A DNA stretch of 43,179 nucleotides, from NCBI GenBank assembly GCA_944388995.1, contig CALXKN010000014.1, positions 1 through 43,179 of the forward strand. The letters are read 5' to 3'. The notes under the pieces were generated by a model. The model searched no databases. It was given only the letters and a program-made list of their open reading frames with translations, and was not told the DNA's origin. The stretch is from an uncultured Spirochaetota bacterium (GTDB lineage Bacteria > Spirochaetota > Spirochaetia > JAFGXN01). Each line of letters starts with the position of its first letter. Within the stretch, counting starts at the first letter, position 1. The position numbers and the translations under genes were made by a program. Of this stretch, positions 15,018 through 24,503 are shown piece after piece.

Positions 15018-16319
15018 ATGAAAAAAATTATTCTTTTAGTTTGGTTTAGCTTTTTTTTAGTTTTTAGTTGTGATCTAAATAGATCATCAGAAGGATTTTC
15101 AAAAAGTCAACAAATACAATTATTGGAAAAAAATGGCTATTTCCCGATTGCATTTGCAAGGAATTTAGCCATTCTTGAGCTTTATAAAAATTTTTCTGAA
15201 ATTAACGATGGGGAAGATTTTGACTTAAGTCAAGAACCGAATTTAATTTATAATGACAATGGAGTTATTTATAAATACGAATTTGCTATATATAATCAAA
15301 AAGGGTTGAACTTGGGTATAGCTGTTGTGAGTCCGAATAAAGAGGATTATGCTTTTTTAAGTTCGGTTTTATTGGGAGCCGAAAGAAATGATTTTTTAAA
15401 AGATGGAGAAATATTTATAGCAGGAGATAATTATCCTTTTGAAGTATTAAAATCCTCTTTAATAAGACCAAAAATAGAAAAAATTCAATCACGGGATATT
15501 TCTAGCGAAGAACAGTTTTATAGCGATATTTTATTTTTTGATGAAGATGAATTTAATGAAATGGGTATTGCTTCAATAGATCAAATAGTAGAAGAATATC
15601 AAAAAGAAATTATACAATTAGAAAAGGAAAGAGAAGAATATTGGAATAATATTTTTTCGACTTATAATTACGCTAAGTTGTTGAAAGATGATTTAAGAAT
15701 AGAACAAAGAAAAATTGCCTCGAGATCAGTCTCTGTGAACTATATTATACCAAATTTTAATACAAGCACGAAGCAATATACGATTTGGGTTGGTCCTTGC
15801 GTTCCATCAGCTATGGCTCGTTGGTATAGAGGAGTTTACTCAAAATATTTTACCTTTTATATTCCTGAAAATAATATATTTGCGTATTCTTCAAATGGGA
15901 ATAATTGGAATCAAGCTCAGGTAAAAAATAATATATTGCGCTTAAGTGCTAATAGTGACGGAGGGTTGTTTTATGATTTATGTGAAGAGGGAGGGGTTTT
16001 TAAGACGAAAAAAGGCGGAGTAACAGGGGATAAATATAACAATATGATCAAACGTGTTTCTCAAAAAGAATATACAACAATTTATACTGCTGTAAGAAGT
16101 ACCGTCAGAAAAAATATCTTAGAGAGAAAACAGCCTGTTTTTTTAACTTCGAAATTAGAAGGTGGATACCATTGTGTTCTTGCTGCCGGTGTACGCGGTT
16201 CAAATAATTCATACTATTATTATATTTTAGATAACGGAAGTCAAACAGGAAAATTCACAGGTGCATGGGTGCGTGATACAAATTTTTTGGTTGGCGGATT
16301 TCAAATTCGACAAAGATAA
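15018..16319 (+). CDS. AT-rich lipoprotein papain-like cysteine peptidase (C10/C39-like)
   Basis: 433 aa. Lipobox VFSC (Cys17). Residues about 30-130 look like a propeptide domain of the streptopain type. A charged coiled region follows at about 180-215, then a catalytic domain from about 245. The putative nucleophile is Cys261 in GPCVPSAMARW, the base His385 in GGYHCVLAAG, and Asp405-Asn406 in LDNG completes the triad. Base composition is roughly 30% GC against about 50% in flanking genes, a sign of recent transfer. ATG at 15018 follows AAGGAAGGGGG; the in-frame start at 14961 lacks a signal peptide just after it. It lies inside the lipoprotein run, which suggests an exported proteolytic or toxin-like role. 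Confidence 0.75.
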   Translation: MKKIILLVWFSFFLVFSCDLNRSSEGFSKSQQIQLLEKNGYFPIAFARNLAILELYKNFSEINDGEDFDLSQEPNLIYNDNGVIYKYEFAIYNQKGLNLGIAVVSPNKEDYAFLSSVLLGAERNDFLKDGEIFIAGDNYPFEVLKSSLIRPKIEKIQSRDISSEEQFYSDILFFDEDEFNEMGIASIDQIVEEYQKEIIQLEKEREEYWNNIFSTYNYAKLLKDDLRIEQRKIASRSVSVNYIIPNFNTSTKQYTIWVGPCVPSAMARWYRGVYSKYFTFYIPENNIFAYSSNGNNWNQAQVKNNILRLSANSDGGLFYDLCEEGGVFKTKKGGVTGDKYNNMIKRVSQKEYTTIYTAVRSTVRKNILERKQPVFLTSKLEGGYHCVLAAGVRGSNNSYYYYILDNGSQTGKFTGAWVRDTNFLVGGFQIRQR

Positions 16320-16335
16320 ATATTAGGGGGATTAC

Positions 16336-16959
16336 ATGAATAGGAAGCAAAGATTTTTATTTTTGACGATGACTGTTCTTCTGATTTCCTGCCCGATCGG
16401 GCCGCATATACCGACGGAAGCGCTTTTATGTATTACCGGAAAGACGAGAGGAACGGCAAAGATCGAAGCGGTCGGCGGGAATGTGGCAATGGAACTGTTT
16501 TCGGTGACGGCGGACGGCGAAGAGGATAGACTCGCTTCAAACGAAATAGTCTTTTCTCCCGAATCTTTCTTTTATAAAGTGAGATATATCGATAACGGTT
16601 CCCGAAAAGGAGTCGAATATCCGACCGGATTTAGGCTGGTTTTACCGAATGAGGGAAGCGGCGTCGAAATTGCTGTTTTGGCCGGACGGGAAGTGCGTGA
16701 TTTTCCCGAAAAACAGCGGATGGAGATTAATGATATGGCAAAAGTTTTTATGACTTTGGCCGAAGCGGGGAAAACGGATGAGGCGTGGGTGCGTTTGCGG
16801 GAGGCGTCGGCATACGATAAAGACCGCCGCTATACGCAAACGGATTCCGCCGCCCGAACGTGGGAAATGACCTTTCGAGAGGTCGAAACATATCGCAGCC
16901 GCCTGAATGAGGATGTTGTCAAATACGGTTACCGGTGGAATTATGCCAACCTGAAATGA
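16336..16959 (+). CDS. Lipoprotein of unknown function
   Basis: 207 aa. Lipobox LISC with Pro at +2. Residues about 30-125 look beta-rich. From about 130 the chain is helical, with charged and aromatic residues, and may contain a TPR-like helical pair (MTLAEAGKTDEAWVRLREA). GC content is back to the local norm. AGGGGG precedes the ATG. Last gene of the lipoprotein run, 16 bp after the protease and followed by a terminator. No family recognised. Confidence 0.75.
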   Translation: MNRKQRFLFLTMTVLLISCPIGPHIPTEALLCITGKTRGTAKIEAVGGNVAMELFSVTADGEEDRLASNEIVFSPESFFYKVRYIDNGSRKGVEYPTGFRLVLPNEGSGVEIAVLAGREVRDFPEKQRMEINDMAKVFMTLAEAGKTDEAWVRLREASAYDKDRRYTQTDSAARTWEMTFREVETYRSRLNEDVVKYGYRWNYANLK

Positions 16960-16983
16960 ATTGGCGGTCGGTTTCGGAAAACG

Positions 16984-17011
16984 AAAAGAGAGCTTCGGCT
17001 CTCTTTTTTTG
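16984..17011 (+). terminator. Intrinsic terminator of the lipoprotein run
   Basis: AAAGAGAGC and GCTCTCTTT arms around a TTCG tetraloop, followed by a T run. Confidence 0.9.
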
Positions 17012-17092
17012 CGGTTGTTTTCGGTCGTCCTGTCCTTCACGCTGCTGCCTCATTAGTAAGAATCGACTGCCCGAAATCCGCAGAAATCGCCC

Positions 17093-17121
17093 TTTTCCAA
17101 CTCGTTTTTTTTTGGTATACT
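17093..17121 (+). promoter_or_regulatory. Possible promoter of icd
   Basis: TATACT at 17116-17121 with a weak TTTTCC -35 17 nt upstream (17093-17098) and a run of nine T in the spacer. CGGAGG lies before the ATG at 17146. Confidence 0.45.
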
Positions 17122-17145
17122 GAATCATTCCGAGCGGAGGTTTTT

Positions 17146-18363
17146 ATGGGTGAGAAAATTACGATGACCGAAAACGGTTTGCGGGTTCCGGCGAATCCGG
17201 TGATTCCGTTTATCGAGGGGGACGGTATCGGTCCCGATATTTGGAAGGCGGCGCAGCGGGTTTTTGATGCGGCGGTAGAGAAAGCGTACGGCGGCGAACG
17301 GAAAGTCGAATGGTTGGAGGTGCTGGCGGGGGAAAAGGCATTCAATCTGACGGGTGAGTGGCTGCCGAAAGAGACGGAAAAGACAATCGCCGAGTATTTG
17401 GTCGGTATCAAAGGACCGTTGACGACGCCGGTCGGAGGCGGTATCCGTTCGCTGAATGTGGCGCTGCGGCAGTTATTGGATTTGTATGTGTGTCTTCGTC
17501 CGGTGCGTTACTACGCCGGTATTGATACGCCGGTGAAACATCCCGAGGCAGTGGATATGGTGATTTTCCGTGAAAATACGGAAGATGTGTACGCCGGGTT
17601 TGAAACAAAAATGGACGAAGTGAAGACGGCGGAGTTGATTGCAGCGCTGGAGAGCATTTTCGGATGGAAAGTGAAAGCCGATTCGGGCATCGGGATCAAA
17701 CCGATCAGCCGTTCGGGAACGGAGCGTTTGGTCAAAGCGGCAATCGATTACGCGATAGCTCACAACCGCAAAAGCGTGACGCTGGTTCACAAAGGCAATA
17801 TTATGAAATTCACCGAAGGAGCGTTCCGCGACATCGGTTATGAAACAGCAGAGAAGTTTTACGGTGCTCGCCCGTTAGACGGCGGTCCGTGGCGGGTTTT
17901 CAAGAATCCGAAAACCGGCGAAGATATCATTATTAAAGATGTGATTGCCGATGCCTTTTTGCAGCAGATTCTGACGCGGCCGGCCGAATACGATGTCATC
18001 GCTACGATGAACCTGAACGGCGACTATATTTCCGATGCCCTGGCAGCACAGGTCGGCGGTATCGGGATTGCACCGGGAGCCAATATCAATTACATGACCG
18101 GCACCGCGGTGTTTGAAGCCACTCACGGAACGGCGCCGAAATACGCGGGGCAGGACAAGGTCAACCCGTGTTCGTTGATTCTTTCCGGGAAAATGATGTT
18201 CGATTACCTCGGCTGGACTGAAGCGGGAGCGTTGATCGACAAAGGCATTGAATCGGCGATTGCCGGCAAACGGGTCACTTACGATTTTGCCCGTATGATG
18301 GACGGTGCGGCAACGGTTTCTACATCGGAATTTGCTTCCTGCATCATCAAGGGAATGGAATGA
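17146..18363 (+). CDS. icd: NADP-dependent isocitrate dehydrogenase
   Basis: 405 aa. Converts isocitrate to 2-oxoglutarate and CO2 with NADP. Motifs of the prokaryotic homodimeric family: [10 protein letters not shown] near the N-terminus, GGIRSLN with the substrate-binding Ser that is phosphorylated in E. coli, [11 protein letters not shown], and the coenzyme region [16 protein letters not shown], where Lys-Tyr is the signature of NADP preference. Length is normal. ATG follows CGGAGG. Its stop overlaps the next start as ATGA, so the pair is translationally coupled. Confidence 0.95.
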   Translation: MGEKITMTENGLRVPANPVIPFIEGDGIGPDIWKAAQRVFDAAVEKAYGGERKVEWLEVLAGEKAFNLTGEWLPKETEKTIAEYLVGIKGPLTTPVGGGIRSLNVALRQLLDLYVCLRPVRYYAGIDTPVKHPEAVDMVIFRENTEDVYAGFETKMDEVKTAELIAALESIFGWKVKADSGIGIKPISRSGTERLVKAAIDYAIAHNRKSVTLVHKGNIMKFTEGAFRDIGYETAEKFYGARPLDGGPWRVFKNPKTGEDIIIKDVIADAFLQQILTRPAEYDVIATMNLNGDYISDALAAQVGGIGIAPGANINYMTGTAVFEATHGTAPKYAGQDKVNPCSLILSGKMMFDYLGWTEAGALIDKGIESAIAGKRVTYDFARMMDGAATVSTSEFASCIIKGME

Positions 18364-18986
18364 GACGGCTGCTGCAGGCGTTCTTTTTGACGGCGGCGGT
18401 TTTGACCGTCGCCGCCCAAACCGCGCGCACGCCTCAAAACAAGACTCTGCAAGCCGAAACGACGGCTGACGGCGTAAAGGCGGAAAAAACCGCCGGTTCA
18501 TCGTCAAAAGGCGAAGCGACTGCAGAGAAGGCGGCAGAGGACGACGGCGGAACAGCGACCGATTCTCAAAAGTCGGCGGCGGATTTGACGGAAAACGTTT
18601 CCGCCGAGCAGCTGCTTCCGTTGCTTGGCAGCGATCCGCAGACGGCGTTCGAGGCATTCGGCGCGCCGGTTTCGCTCAATATTTTGCGCGGAAGCGATCC
18701 GTCGTTGGATGATGTTGTTTCGATTCACGAATCCGGCATTTATCTGTTTTGGTTTCGCGATCGGGTGTGGCAAATCGGGTTCGGTTCGTATTTTGGCGGG
18801 ATATTTGAAGGCGTTAAAATCGGAATGACGGAAGCGAAAGTGTTTGAAAAACTTGGGAAACCGCAGCTTCGGGAAAAAACGACGGCGATTTACGAAATTT
18901 TTTACCGGGAGTTTCCCGTGTCGATGCGCTTTGTTTTCAAAGACGCAAAAATAGCCGAAATGTATCTTTATCGTTCCGATTTGTGA
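18360..18986 (+). CDS. Exported protein of unknown function coupled to icd
   Basis: 208 aa. Signal peptide about 1-20 without a lipobox. Residues about 21-75 are a low-complexity Ala/Glu/Lys/Thr linker. The C-terminal domain (about 78-208) is compact and beta-rich: it begins with [19 protein letters not shown], has a [14 protein letters not shown] strand pair and continues with [17 protein letters not shown], which recalls SmpA/BamE- or BLIP-like repeats (G-x-T-x-x-x-V-x-x-x-x-G-x-P). That resemblance is suggestive only. It overlaps icd by 4 nt and aroDE begins 18 bp later. Confidence 0.75.
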   Translation: MRRLLQAFFLTAAVLTVAAQTARTPQNKTLQAETTADGVKAEKTAGSSSKGEATAEKAAEDDGGTATDSQKSAADLTENVSAEQLLPLLGSDPQTAFEAFGAPVSLNILRGSDPSLDDVVSIHESGIYLFWFRDRVWQIGFGSYFGGIFEGVKIGMTEAKVFEKLGKPQLREKTTAIYEIFYREFPVSMRFVFKDAKIAEMYLYRSDL

Positions 18987-19004
18987 TTTTTTCGGGGGAG
19001 ACCG

Positions 19005-20444
19005 ATGATTTTTCTGACGTTGACTGGAAAGACAATGGAAGAAAACCGTCGTTTATGGGCAGAGAACCAAGCTTTTGCCGACGGTATCGAACTGCGCGCC
19101 GATTTTCTGCTTCGCGAAGAGCGGGCGAAGGTTTGCGTTTTTCCGAAAGAGGTCAGTGTTCCGGTGATTTTGACCTGCCGCAAGATCGAAGATGGCGGCT
19201 GTTGGGCTGACGATGAGGCGGTGCGTACCGAATTTTTCCGTTCTCAGCGGGAGAGCGGATTTTCGTTTTTCGATTTTGAAGAAAATTTCGATTTTCCCGA
19301 AACTGAAAGTTTGACCCACTTCGGAATTCGGGTGATCCGTTCTCGTCACGATTTTTGCGGCTTTCCGTCAGATTTTTCGCAATTTCTTCACCGAGTCAAT
19401 GCAGCGGGGGAAATCCCAAAAGCGGCGGTGACAGTTTCGTCGGCGTTCGAACTTTCCCGATTTTTTGAGGAGAGTCGGGCGGCGGCTTTTCCGAAAATTG
19501 TGTTAGCCATGGGAGAGTTCGGTTTTGCTTCGCGCATTTTGACGGAAGTTTCAGGGTCGATGCTGACGTTCTGTTCGGTCGGAGGCGTTCTTTCGTCGTT
19601 GGGGCAAATTTCTCCGAAAGAAGCGGTTGAAGTTTATCGCTGTCGGGATTTGAATCGAGAAACAGCGATTTTCGGCGTGACGGGAAATCCGTTATCACAG
19701 AGCCGTTCTCCACAAATTCATAACGAATATCTGGCTCAACACGGTTTGAATGCAGTGTTTTTGCCGTTTCCCGCCGTTGATTTTAATGATTTTTTAGCGT
19801 TAGCGAAAACACTGTCGGTTCGGGCGGCGGCGGTGACGGTGCCGTTTAAAGAGGCGGCTGCCTATTGTGCCGATGAGGCTTCATTCGATGTGAAGAGTTG
19901 CGGCGCATCGAATTCGTTGATTTTTCACAGAGGACGAATCGAAGCGTATAATACCGATATCGGCGGGTTTTTAAAGCCGCTGACGGAAGTCATTCCGTCT
20001 TTAAAAGGAAAAAAGTGTCTGGTTTTTGGTGCCGGGGGAGCGGCGGCGGCGTGCGTCTGTGCGTTAGCGGATCGAGGAGCTGATGTAACGGTGCTCAATC
20101 GAACGGTTGAAAAGGCGCAGCGGCTGGCAACGCGGTTTGGATGCGCATTCGGCAGTTTGGAAGATGCCGCTGCGATAAAGAACGCCGCGATTCTGGTGCA
20201 GGCGTCGGCGGCGGGAATGACCGGTTTTGAAGCGACGGATCCGGCAGCTGCTTATGTTTACAGCGGGAATGAAATCGCTTACGATATTGTTTACAAACCG
20301 CGGGAAACGCCGTTTTTGAAAAGAGCCGCCGCTGCCGGCTGCCGCTGTCTTTACGGTCTTGAAATGCTGGAGGCGCAGGCGCGGCTTCAATTCGATTTGT
20401 TTTATTCGCCGGAATGTGGGCTTTGGGACGAACGTGATATTTGA
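19005..20444 (+). CDS. aroDE: Bifunctional 3-dehydroquinate dehydratase / shikimate dehydrogenase
   Basis: 479 aa. A fusion of type I dehydroquinase (about 1-212) and shikimate dehydrogenase (about 220-479), steps three and four of the shikimate pathway. AroD part: ELRAD (29-33), general base His115 in SRHDF, Schiff-base Lys139 and MGEFGFASR (169-177). AroE part: GVTGNPLSQSRSP with substrate serines, catalytic Lys282 in VPFKE and Asp318 in NTD, nucleotide loop GAGGAA (342-347), NRT, and GLEMLEAQ near the end. Such fusions are known from plants, chlamydiae and some bacteria. GGGGGAG precedes the ATG. It probably shares the icd transcript. Confidence 0.93.
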   Translation: MIFLTLTGKTMEENRRLWAENQAFADGIELRADFLLREERAKVCVFPKEVSVPVILTCRKIEDGGCWADDEAVRTEFFRSQRESGFSFFDFEENFDFPETESLTHFGIRVIRSRHDFCGFPSDFSQFLHRVNAAGEIPKAAVTVSSAFELSRFFEESRAAAFPKIVLAMGEFGFASRILTEVSGSMLTFCSVGGVLSSLGQISPKEAVEVYRCRDLNRETAIFGVTGNPLSQSRSPQIHNEYLAQHGLNAVFLPFPAVDFNDFLALAKTLSVRAAAVTVPFKEAAAYCADEASFDVKSCGASNSLIFHRGRIEAYNTDIGGFLKPLTEVIPSLKGKKCLVFGAGGAAAACVCALADRGADVTVLNRTVEKAQRLATRFGCAFGSLEDAAAIKNAAILVQASAAGMTGFEATDPAAAYVYSGNEIAYDIVYKPRETPFLKRAAAAGCRCLYGLEMLEAQARLQFDLFYSPECGLWDERDI

Positions 20445-20481
20445 TGCTGCAGCTCTTTGCCGTGATTGACCGGCAGTACCG

Positions 20482-21444
20482 TCAGTTAACGCGGTTTTGA
20501 GGCTGCCCGCTTAAAAACGCTTTAACATTGGCGACGGCGATGTCCATCAGCCGCTGCCGCGCTTCGGTTGACTGCCATGCAATGTGAGGCGTTATCAGTG
20601 TGTTCGGTGCGCTTAAAAGCGGATTATCGGGCGTCGGAGGCTCGCTCGAGAGTACGTCGGCCGCATATCCGCTCAGCCGACCGTCGCGCAGCGCTTCGGC
20701 GACGGCCGTTTCGTCAATCAAACCGCCGCGCCCCGTGTTAATCAGCTTGGCTCCCGGTTTCATTTTACCGATAAAATCGCGGTTCACCATGCGGGCAGTC
20801 GCTTCGGTTTGCGGAACGTTGAGGCTGACAAAATCGGCGCAGGCCAGCAGATTCTCCAAAGGCAGTTGCCGCGCGTTTTTCAAAAGCGGCGAGTCTGCCG
20901 TTTTCGGCGATCGGTTGGCGTAAACGATTTCCATTCCGAAGGCGGCGCCGATTTCCGCCGTTTTTCTGCCGATGTTTCCGAATCCGATAATTCCCAGCGT
21001 TTTTCCTTTTAATTCCGTAATCGGCGCGACGCGGTAGCAAAAATGGTTGCAACGGCACCAGCCGCCGGCCTTGACGTCGGCGTCGTGGGCGGCGGTTTGC
21101 ATTGCCATCTCCAAGATGAAAGCGAAAACCAGTTGGGCGACGCTGTCGGTGCTGTATGCCGGAATGTTGCAGACCGGAATGCCGCGTTCGCGGGCCGCTT
21201 CGATGTCAACCGTATTGAAACCGGTCGCCAAAACGCCGATGTAGCGCAGCTTCGGCAGAGTTTCGATGATTTCCCGCGTCAAAACGGTTTTGTTGGTCAA
21301 AACGATTTCCGCTTCTTTTGCCCGCCCGGAAACCGAACCGGCTGTGGTCTTGTCGTAAACGGTGAGTGTTCCGAGCGCTTCCAAATCTTTCCATGACAAA
21401 TCGCCCGGATTGAGCGTATAGCCGTCCAAAACAACGATATTCAT
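20482..21444 (-). CDS. D-2-hydroxyacid dehydrogenase (glycerate dehydrogenase/hydroxypyruvate reductase-like)
   Basis: 320 aa. NAD(P)-dependent reduction of a 2-keto acid. N- and C-terminal parts form the substrate domain. The Rossmann part carries GIIGFGNIG at about 152-160 and an Asn-Arg after the second strand (YANRS), which may favour NADP. The catalytic Arg lies in NTGRGGLID, followed by a Glu in SSEPP and the catalytic His in TPHIAW. Substrate cannot be fixed; glycerate/hydroxypyruvate is the closest pattern. Third gene of the ilvB-ilvN unit, with GGAGGG before the ATG, 13 bp after ilvN. Confidence 0.88.
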   Translation of the reverse strand: MNIVVLDGYTLNPGDLSWKDLEALGTLTVYDKTTAGSVSGRAKEAEIVLTNKTVLTREIIETLPKLRYIGVLATGFNTVDIEAARERGIPVCNIPAYSTDSVAQLVFAFILEMAMQTAAHDADVKAGGWCRCNHFCYRVAPITELKGKTLGIIGFGNIGRKTAEIGAAFGMEIVYANRSPKTADSPLLKNARQLPLENLLACADFVSLNVPQTEATARMVNRDFIGKMKPGAKLINTGRGGLIDETAVAEALRDGRLSGYAADVLSSEPPTPDNPLLSAPNTLITPHIAWQSTEARQRLMDIAVANVKAFLSGQPQNRVN

Positions 21445-21457
21445 TTTCCCTCCCCGG

Positions 21458-21949
21458 TTAAGTGCGTTCGGAACCGCGCGCCATGATGATTTTTCCCGAA
21501 CGGATGACTTCGATTAACCCGAACGGAGCCAGGATCTGTCTGATGCCGTCGATTTTTTCTCCTGAAGCATCAACGGAAAAAATGACCGCTTCGTTACAAA
21601 TATCGATCGGTTTGACGCCGAAAGCGTGCAGCAGCTGCAGAAGTTCGGAACGGGTCTCTTCGCTGATTTTGACTTTGAAAAGCGCCAACTCTTTTTTGAT
21701 GACCGGCAAATCGGTTAAATCTTTCGCTTGAATGACGTCGACAAGGCGGTTAAGCTGTTTGAGCATCAAATCGAGGGTTGCGGGATCTCCGGTTGCAGTA
21801 ATCGTCATACGCGAAAAAGCGGGGTCGTTCGACTGTGAGACGACAAGGCTGTCGATATTGTACCCGCGTCTGGCGAATACCAGCGCGATTCGGATCAGGA
21901 CGCCGGGTTTGTTGTTGACGTATAAACTGATATTGTGCTGTTTTTTCAT
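21458..21949 (-). CDS. ilvN: Acetolactate synthase, regulatory small subunit
   Basis: 163 aa. Binds valine and activates and feedback-regulates the catalytic subunit. An ACT domain fills about 1-78 ([21 protein letters not shown] at the start, [10 protein letters not shown]), followed by the ALS_ss_C domain. Length is normal for the IlvH type. Its ATG overlaps the ilvB stop by 4 nt. Confidence 0.95.
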   Translation of the reverse strand: MKKQHNISLYVNNKPGVLIRIALVFARRGYNIDSLVVSQSNDPAFSRMTITATGDPATLDLMLKQLNRLVDVIQAKDLTDLPVIKKELALFKVKISEETRSELLQLLHAFGVKPIDICNEAVIFSVDASGEKIDGIRQILAPFGLIEVIRSGKIIMARGSERT

Positions 21950-23655
21950 TTTGCTTTTTCCCCCGTCGAATCGAGAATCATCTCTTCCAACGGTTTACCA
22001 GCCGGCACCATCGGAAAAACGTTATCGTCTTTGGCGATTTCGGCATCAATCAAACACGGACCGGATTTCCACGCCAGCGCTTCTTTTAAGACGCGGCGAA
22101 CATCGGCACTCCGTTTGATTCGAAACGCTTTGATTCCGTAGCTTTGAGCCAGTTTGACAAAATCAGGATTTCCTTCCAGCCAAACTCCGGAGAGGCGATT
22201 TTCATAAAACAAATCTTGCCACTGTCTCACCATGCCGAGGTAATTGTTGTTTAAGAGAAGGATCTTTATTGGCAGTTTATTGACTGCTGCCGTTGCCAAT
22301 TCGGAAAGTGTCATTTGAAAACCGCCGTCGCCGACGACAGCTACAACGGTTTTGTCGGGGCGGGCGATTTGCGCACCGACGGCCGACGGCAGTCCAAAAC
22401 CCATTGTGCCGGCGCCGCCGGAGGAAATCCATTGAAACCGTTCGGAGATTTTGTAGTATTGAGCTGCCCACATTTGATTTTGTCCGACGTCGGTTGTCAC
22501 TACGGCTTGCCCTTTGGTTTGGAGGTATATTTCATCGATTAAATGCTGGGCCCTCAGTTTTCCCGATTTTTTGTAGCGCAAAGGGAAATTCTTTTTCAAA
22601 AAGCGGATTCGGTTGCCCCACGCTTCGTTTTTCTTCGGTTCAAGGTGAACAAAAATCGATGAGAGAGCTTCCTGAGCATCGGCGCAAATACCGATATCGA
22701 CGGGAATGATTTTGTTGATTTCGCTCAAATCGATATCAATGTGGATTTTTCGAGCATTTTTACAGAAAGACGACGGATCTCCGGCAATACGGTCGTCCCA
22801 ACGCGAACCGACAGAAATCACCAAATCAGCTTCCGACAGCGCCTTGTTGGCATAAGCCGTTCCGTGCATTCCCGCCATGCCGAGGCTGAGCGGATGGGTT
22901 TCGGGGAAAGCTCCCTTTCCCAAAAGAGTTGAGGCGACGGGAATGTTCTGCTTTTCGGCGATTTCCTGTAAAATTTTTCCTGCGCCGGCAATCACCGCAC
23001 CGTGACCTGCTATGAACACCGGTTTGGAAGCCGCCGAAATCATTTCGGCGGCCTTTTTGCACAGTTCCCCGTCAGCCGGTTCGGCCGTCTTGTATCCGGT
23101 CAGCCGGAACGGTTCGGCGTTCAGTCGGAATTCTTCGTCGGTCAGCACAGCGGAAGAGACGTCTTTCGGAATATCGATCAGAACCGGTCCCGGCCGCCCG
23201 GATTTCGCAATATACAGCGCTTCCCTTGTAACGCGGGGGATGTCTTTTGGGTCGGTAATCAGATACGAGTGTTTGACAATCGGATAGCTGATTCCGAGCA
23301 TATCGGCTTCCTGAAACGAATCGAGACCGAGCGATTTTTTCGGCGCCTGCCCCGTAATAACAACCATCGGAACGGAATCCATGTGCGCCGTCATAATGCC
23401 GGTTACGGTGTTGGTTGCTCCCGGTCCCGAAGTGACCAGCACGACTCCCGGTTTCCCTGTCGCACGGGCGTAGCCGTCGGCCATATGAGTCGCTCCCTGT
23501 TCGTGCCGCGTCAGAATGAAGCGGACGGGCGAGGAGGGCAGAACGTCAAAAATCGGGATAATCGATCCTCCGGGATAACCGAAAATGCATTCGACTCCTT
23601 CGTTGTGCAGAACTTCAACGAGAAGATGCGCTCCTGTTTTCTTTTCGGAATCCAT
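21946..23655 (-). CDS. ilvB: Acetolactate synthase, catalytic large subunit
   Basis: 569 aa. Thiamine-diphosphate enzyme that makes acetolactate (or acetohydroxybutyrate), the first common step to branched-chain amino acids. The catalytic Glu is in [18 protein letters not shown] near residue 51. FAD-associated middle domain follows, and the ThDP/Mg motif [12 protein letters not shown]-x-TA is near 440. ATG at 23655 has AAAAGGAG. First gene of a three-gene minus-strand unit. The leader is short, with no room for a peptide attenuator. Confidence 0.95.
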   Translation of the reverse strand: MDSEKKTGAHLLVEVLHNEGVECIFGYPGGSIIPIFDVLPSSPVRFILTRHEQGATHMADGYARATGKPGVVLVTSGPGATNTVTGIMTAHMDSVPMVVITGQAPKKSLGLDSFQEADMLGISYPIVKHSYLITDPKDIPRVTREALYIAKSGRPGPVLIDIPKDVSSAVLTDEEFRLNAEPFRLTGYKTAEPADGELCKKAAEMISAASKPVFIAGHGAVIAGAGKILQEIAEKQNIPVASTLLGKGAFPETHPLSLGMAGMHGTAYANKALSEADLVISVGSRWDDRIAGDPSSFCKNARKIHIDIDLSEINKIIPVDIGICADAQEALSSIFVHLEPKKNEAWGNRIRFLKKNFPLRYKKSGKLRAQHLIDEIYLQTKGQAVVTTDVGQNQMWAAQYYKISERFQWISSGGAGTMGFGLPSAVGAQIARPDKTVVAVVGDGGFQMTLSELATAAVNKLPIKILLLNNNYLGMVRQWQDLFYENRLSGVWLEGNPDFVKLAQSYGIKAFRIKRSADVRRVLKEALAWKSGPCLIDAEIAKDDNVFPMVPAGKPLEEMILDSTGEKAK

Positions 23656-23674
23656 TTTTTACTCCTTTTTTATT

Positions 23675-23703
23675 AAATTATTTCAATAAAAAAATAAAGT
23701 CAA
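23675..23703 (-). promoter_or_regulatory. Promoter of the ilvBN unit
   Basis: Minus strand: TTGACT (23698-23703), 17-nt spacer, TAATTT (23675-23680). The remaining intergenic bases to 23894 are AT-rich with no gene or clear structure. Confidence 0.6.
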
Positions 23704-23894
23704 CGATTTTAAGCAGAAATTTGTCCGAATAAATTACAAATTTCGAAATTTTACGGAATTTTAAACGGAAAATCCGAAGTATTTGAGTTTTCTTTCTTTT
23801 TATCCGGTGATTTTATCAGCAATTAATCGAATCCCGGAAATTTCCGAAATGCCGCTTCGGAACAAATTCGCTTTTCTTTTTGGAAAATTTGCCG

Positions 23895-23900
23895 TAAAAT
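23895..23900 (+). promoter_or_regulatory. Probable -10 box of rlmE
   Basis: TAAAAT lies 9 nt before the ATG at 23910. The -35 is poor (TTTTCT at 17 nt). A start site about 2-3 nt before ATG would give a near-leaderless mRNA, though AGAAGAG just before the ATG could act as a weak ribosome binding site. Confidence 0.4.
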
Positions 23901-23909
23901 AAAGAAGAG

Positions 23910-24503
23910 ATGAAAAACGACAGAAGCCGAGCCGATTTTTATACGTTAAAAGCTCAGAAAGAAGGGTATCCCGCACGCAGTGTTTATAAACTGAAGGAAA
24001 TCGACGAAAAGTTCCGGATTTTGGGCAAAGGGCAGGTGGTGGCCGACATCGGAGCAGCGCCGGGAAGCTGGAGCCTGTATGCGTGCCGGAAAACGGGAAA
24101 AGACGGCCGCGTGGTTGGGATTGATTTGAAAGAGTTTCAGATCAATCCGTCCGGCGCTGTGTTTGTCGGATTTTTCGGAGATGCGTTTGATCCGAAGAAT
24201 ACGGAAAAAATTGCGGCGGCAGGTCCTTACGATACGGTTTTAAGCGATGCGGCTCCTGCAACAACCGGCAACCGCACCGTTGACGCGGGAGCGTCGTTTG
24301 AAATTGTCGAACAGGTGGTGACATTGGCTCAGACAATTTTGAAAAAAGGCGGCAGTCTGGTGGTAAAGGTGTTTCAAGGCGGCGATGAAAAAGAAATTTT
24401 TGACCGTATGAAAGAGATGTTTGAAATTGTGAAGAGTTTTAAACCCGAAGCGTGCCGAAAAATTTCGTTTGAAACGTATTTTATCGGGAAGGGGAAAAAA
24501 TGA
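23910..24503 (+). CDS. rlmE: 23S rRNA (uridine-2'-O-)methyltransferase
   Basis: 197 aa. FtsJ/RrmJ family, which methylates U2552 of 23S rRNA (E. coli numbering) in the 50S subunit. The catalytic tetrad K-D-K-E is visible as Lys27, Asp113, Lys153 and Glu188. The SAM loop is ADIGAAPGSWS (45-55). Length is normal. Its stop overlaps the next gene by 4 nt (ATGA). Confidence 0.93.
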   Translation: MKNDRSRADFYTLKAQKEGYPARSVYKLKEIDEKFRILGKGQVVADIGAAPGSWSLYACRKTGKDGRVVGIDLKEFQINPSGAVFVGFFGDAFDPKNTEKIAAAGPYDTVLSDAAPATTGNRTVDAGASFEIVEQVVTLAQTILKKGGSLVVKVFQGGDEKEIFDRMKEMFEIVKSFKPEACRKISFETYFIGKGKK

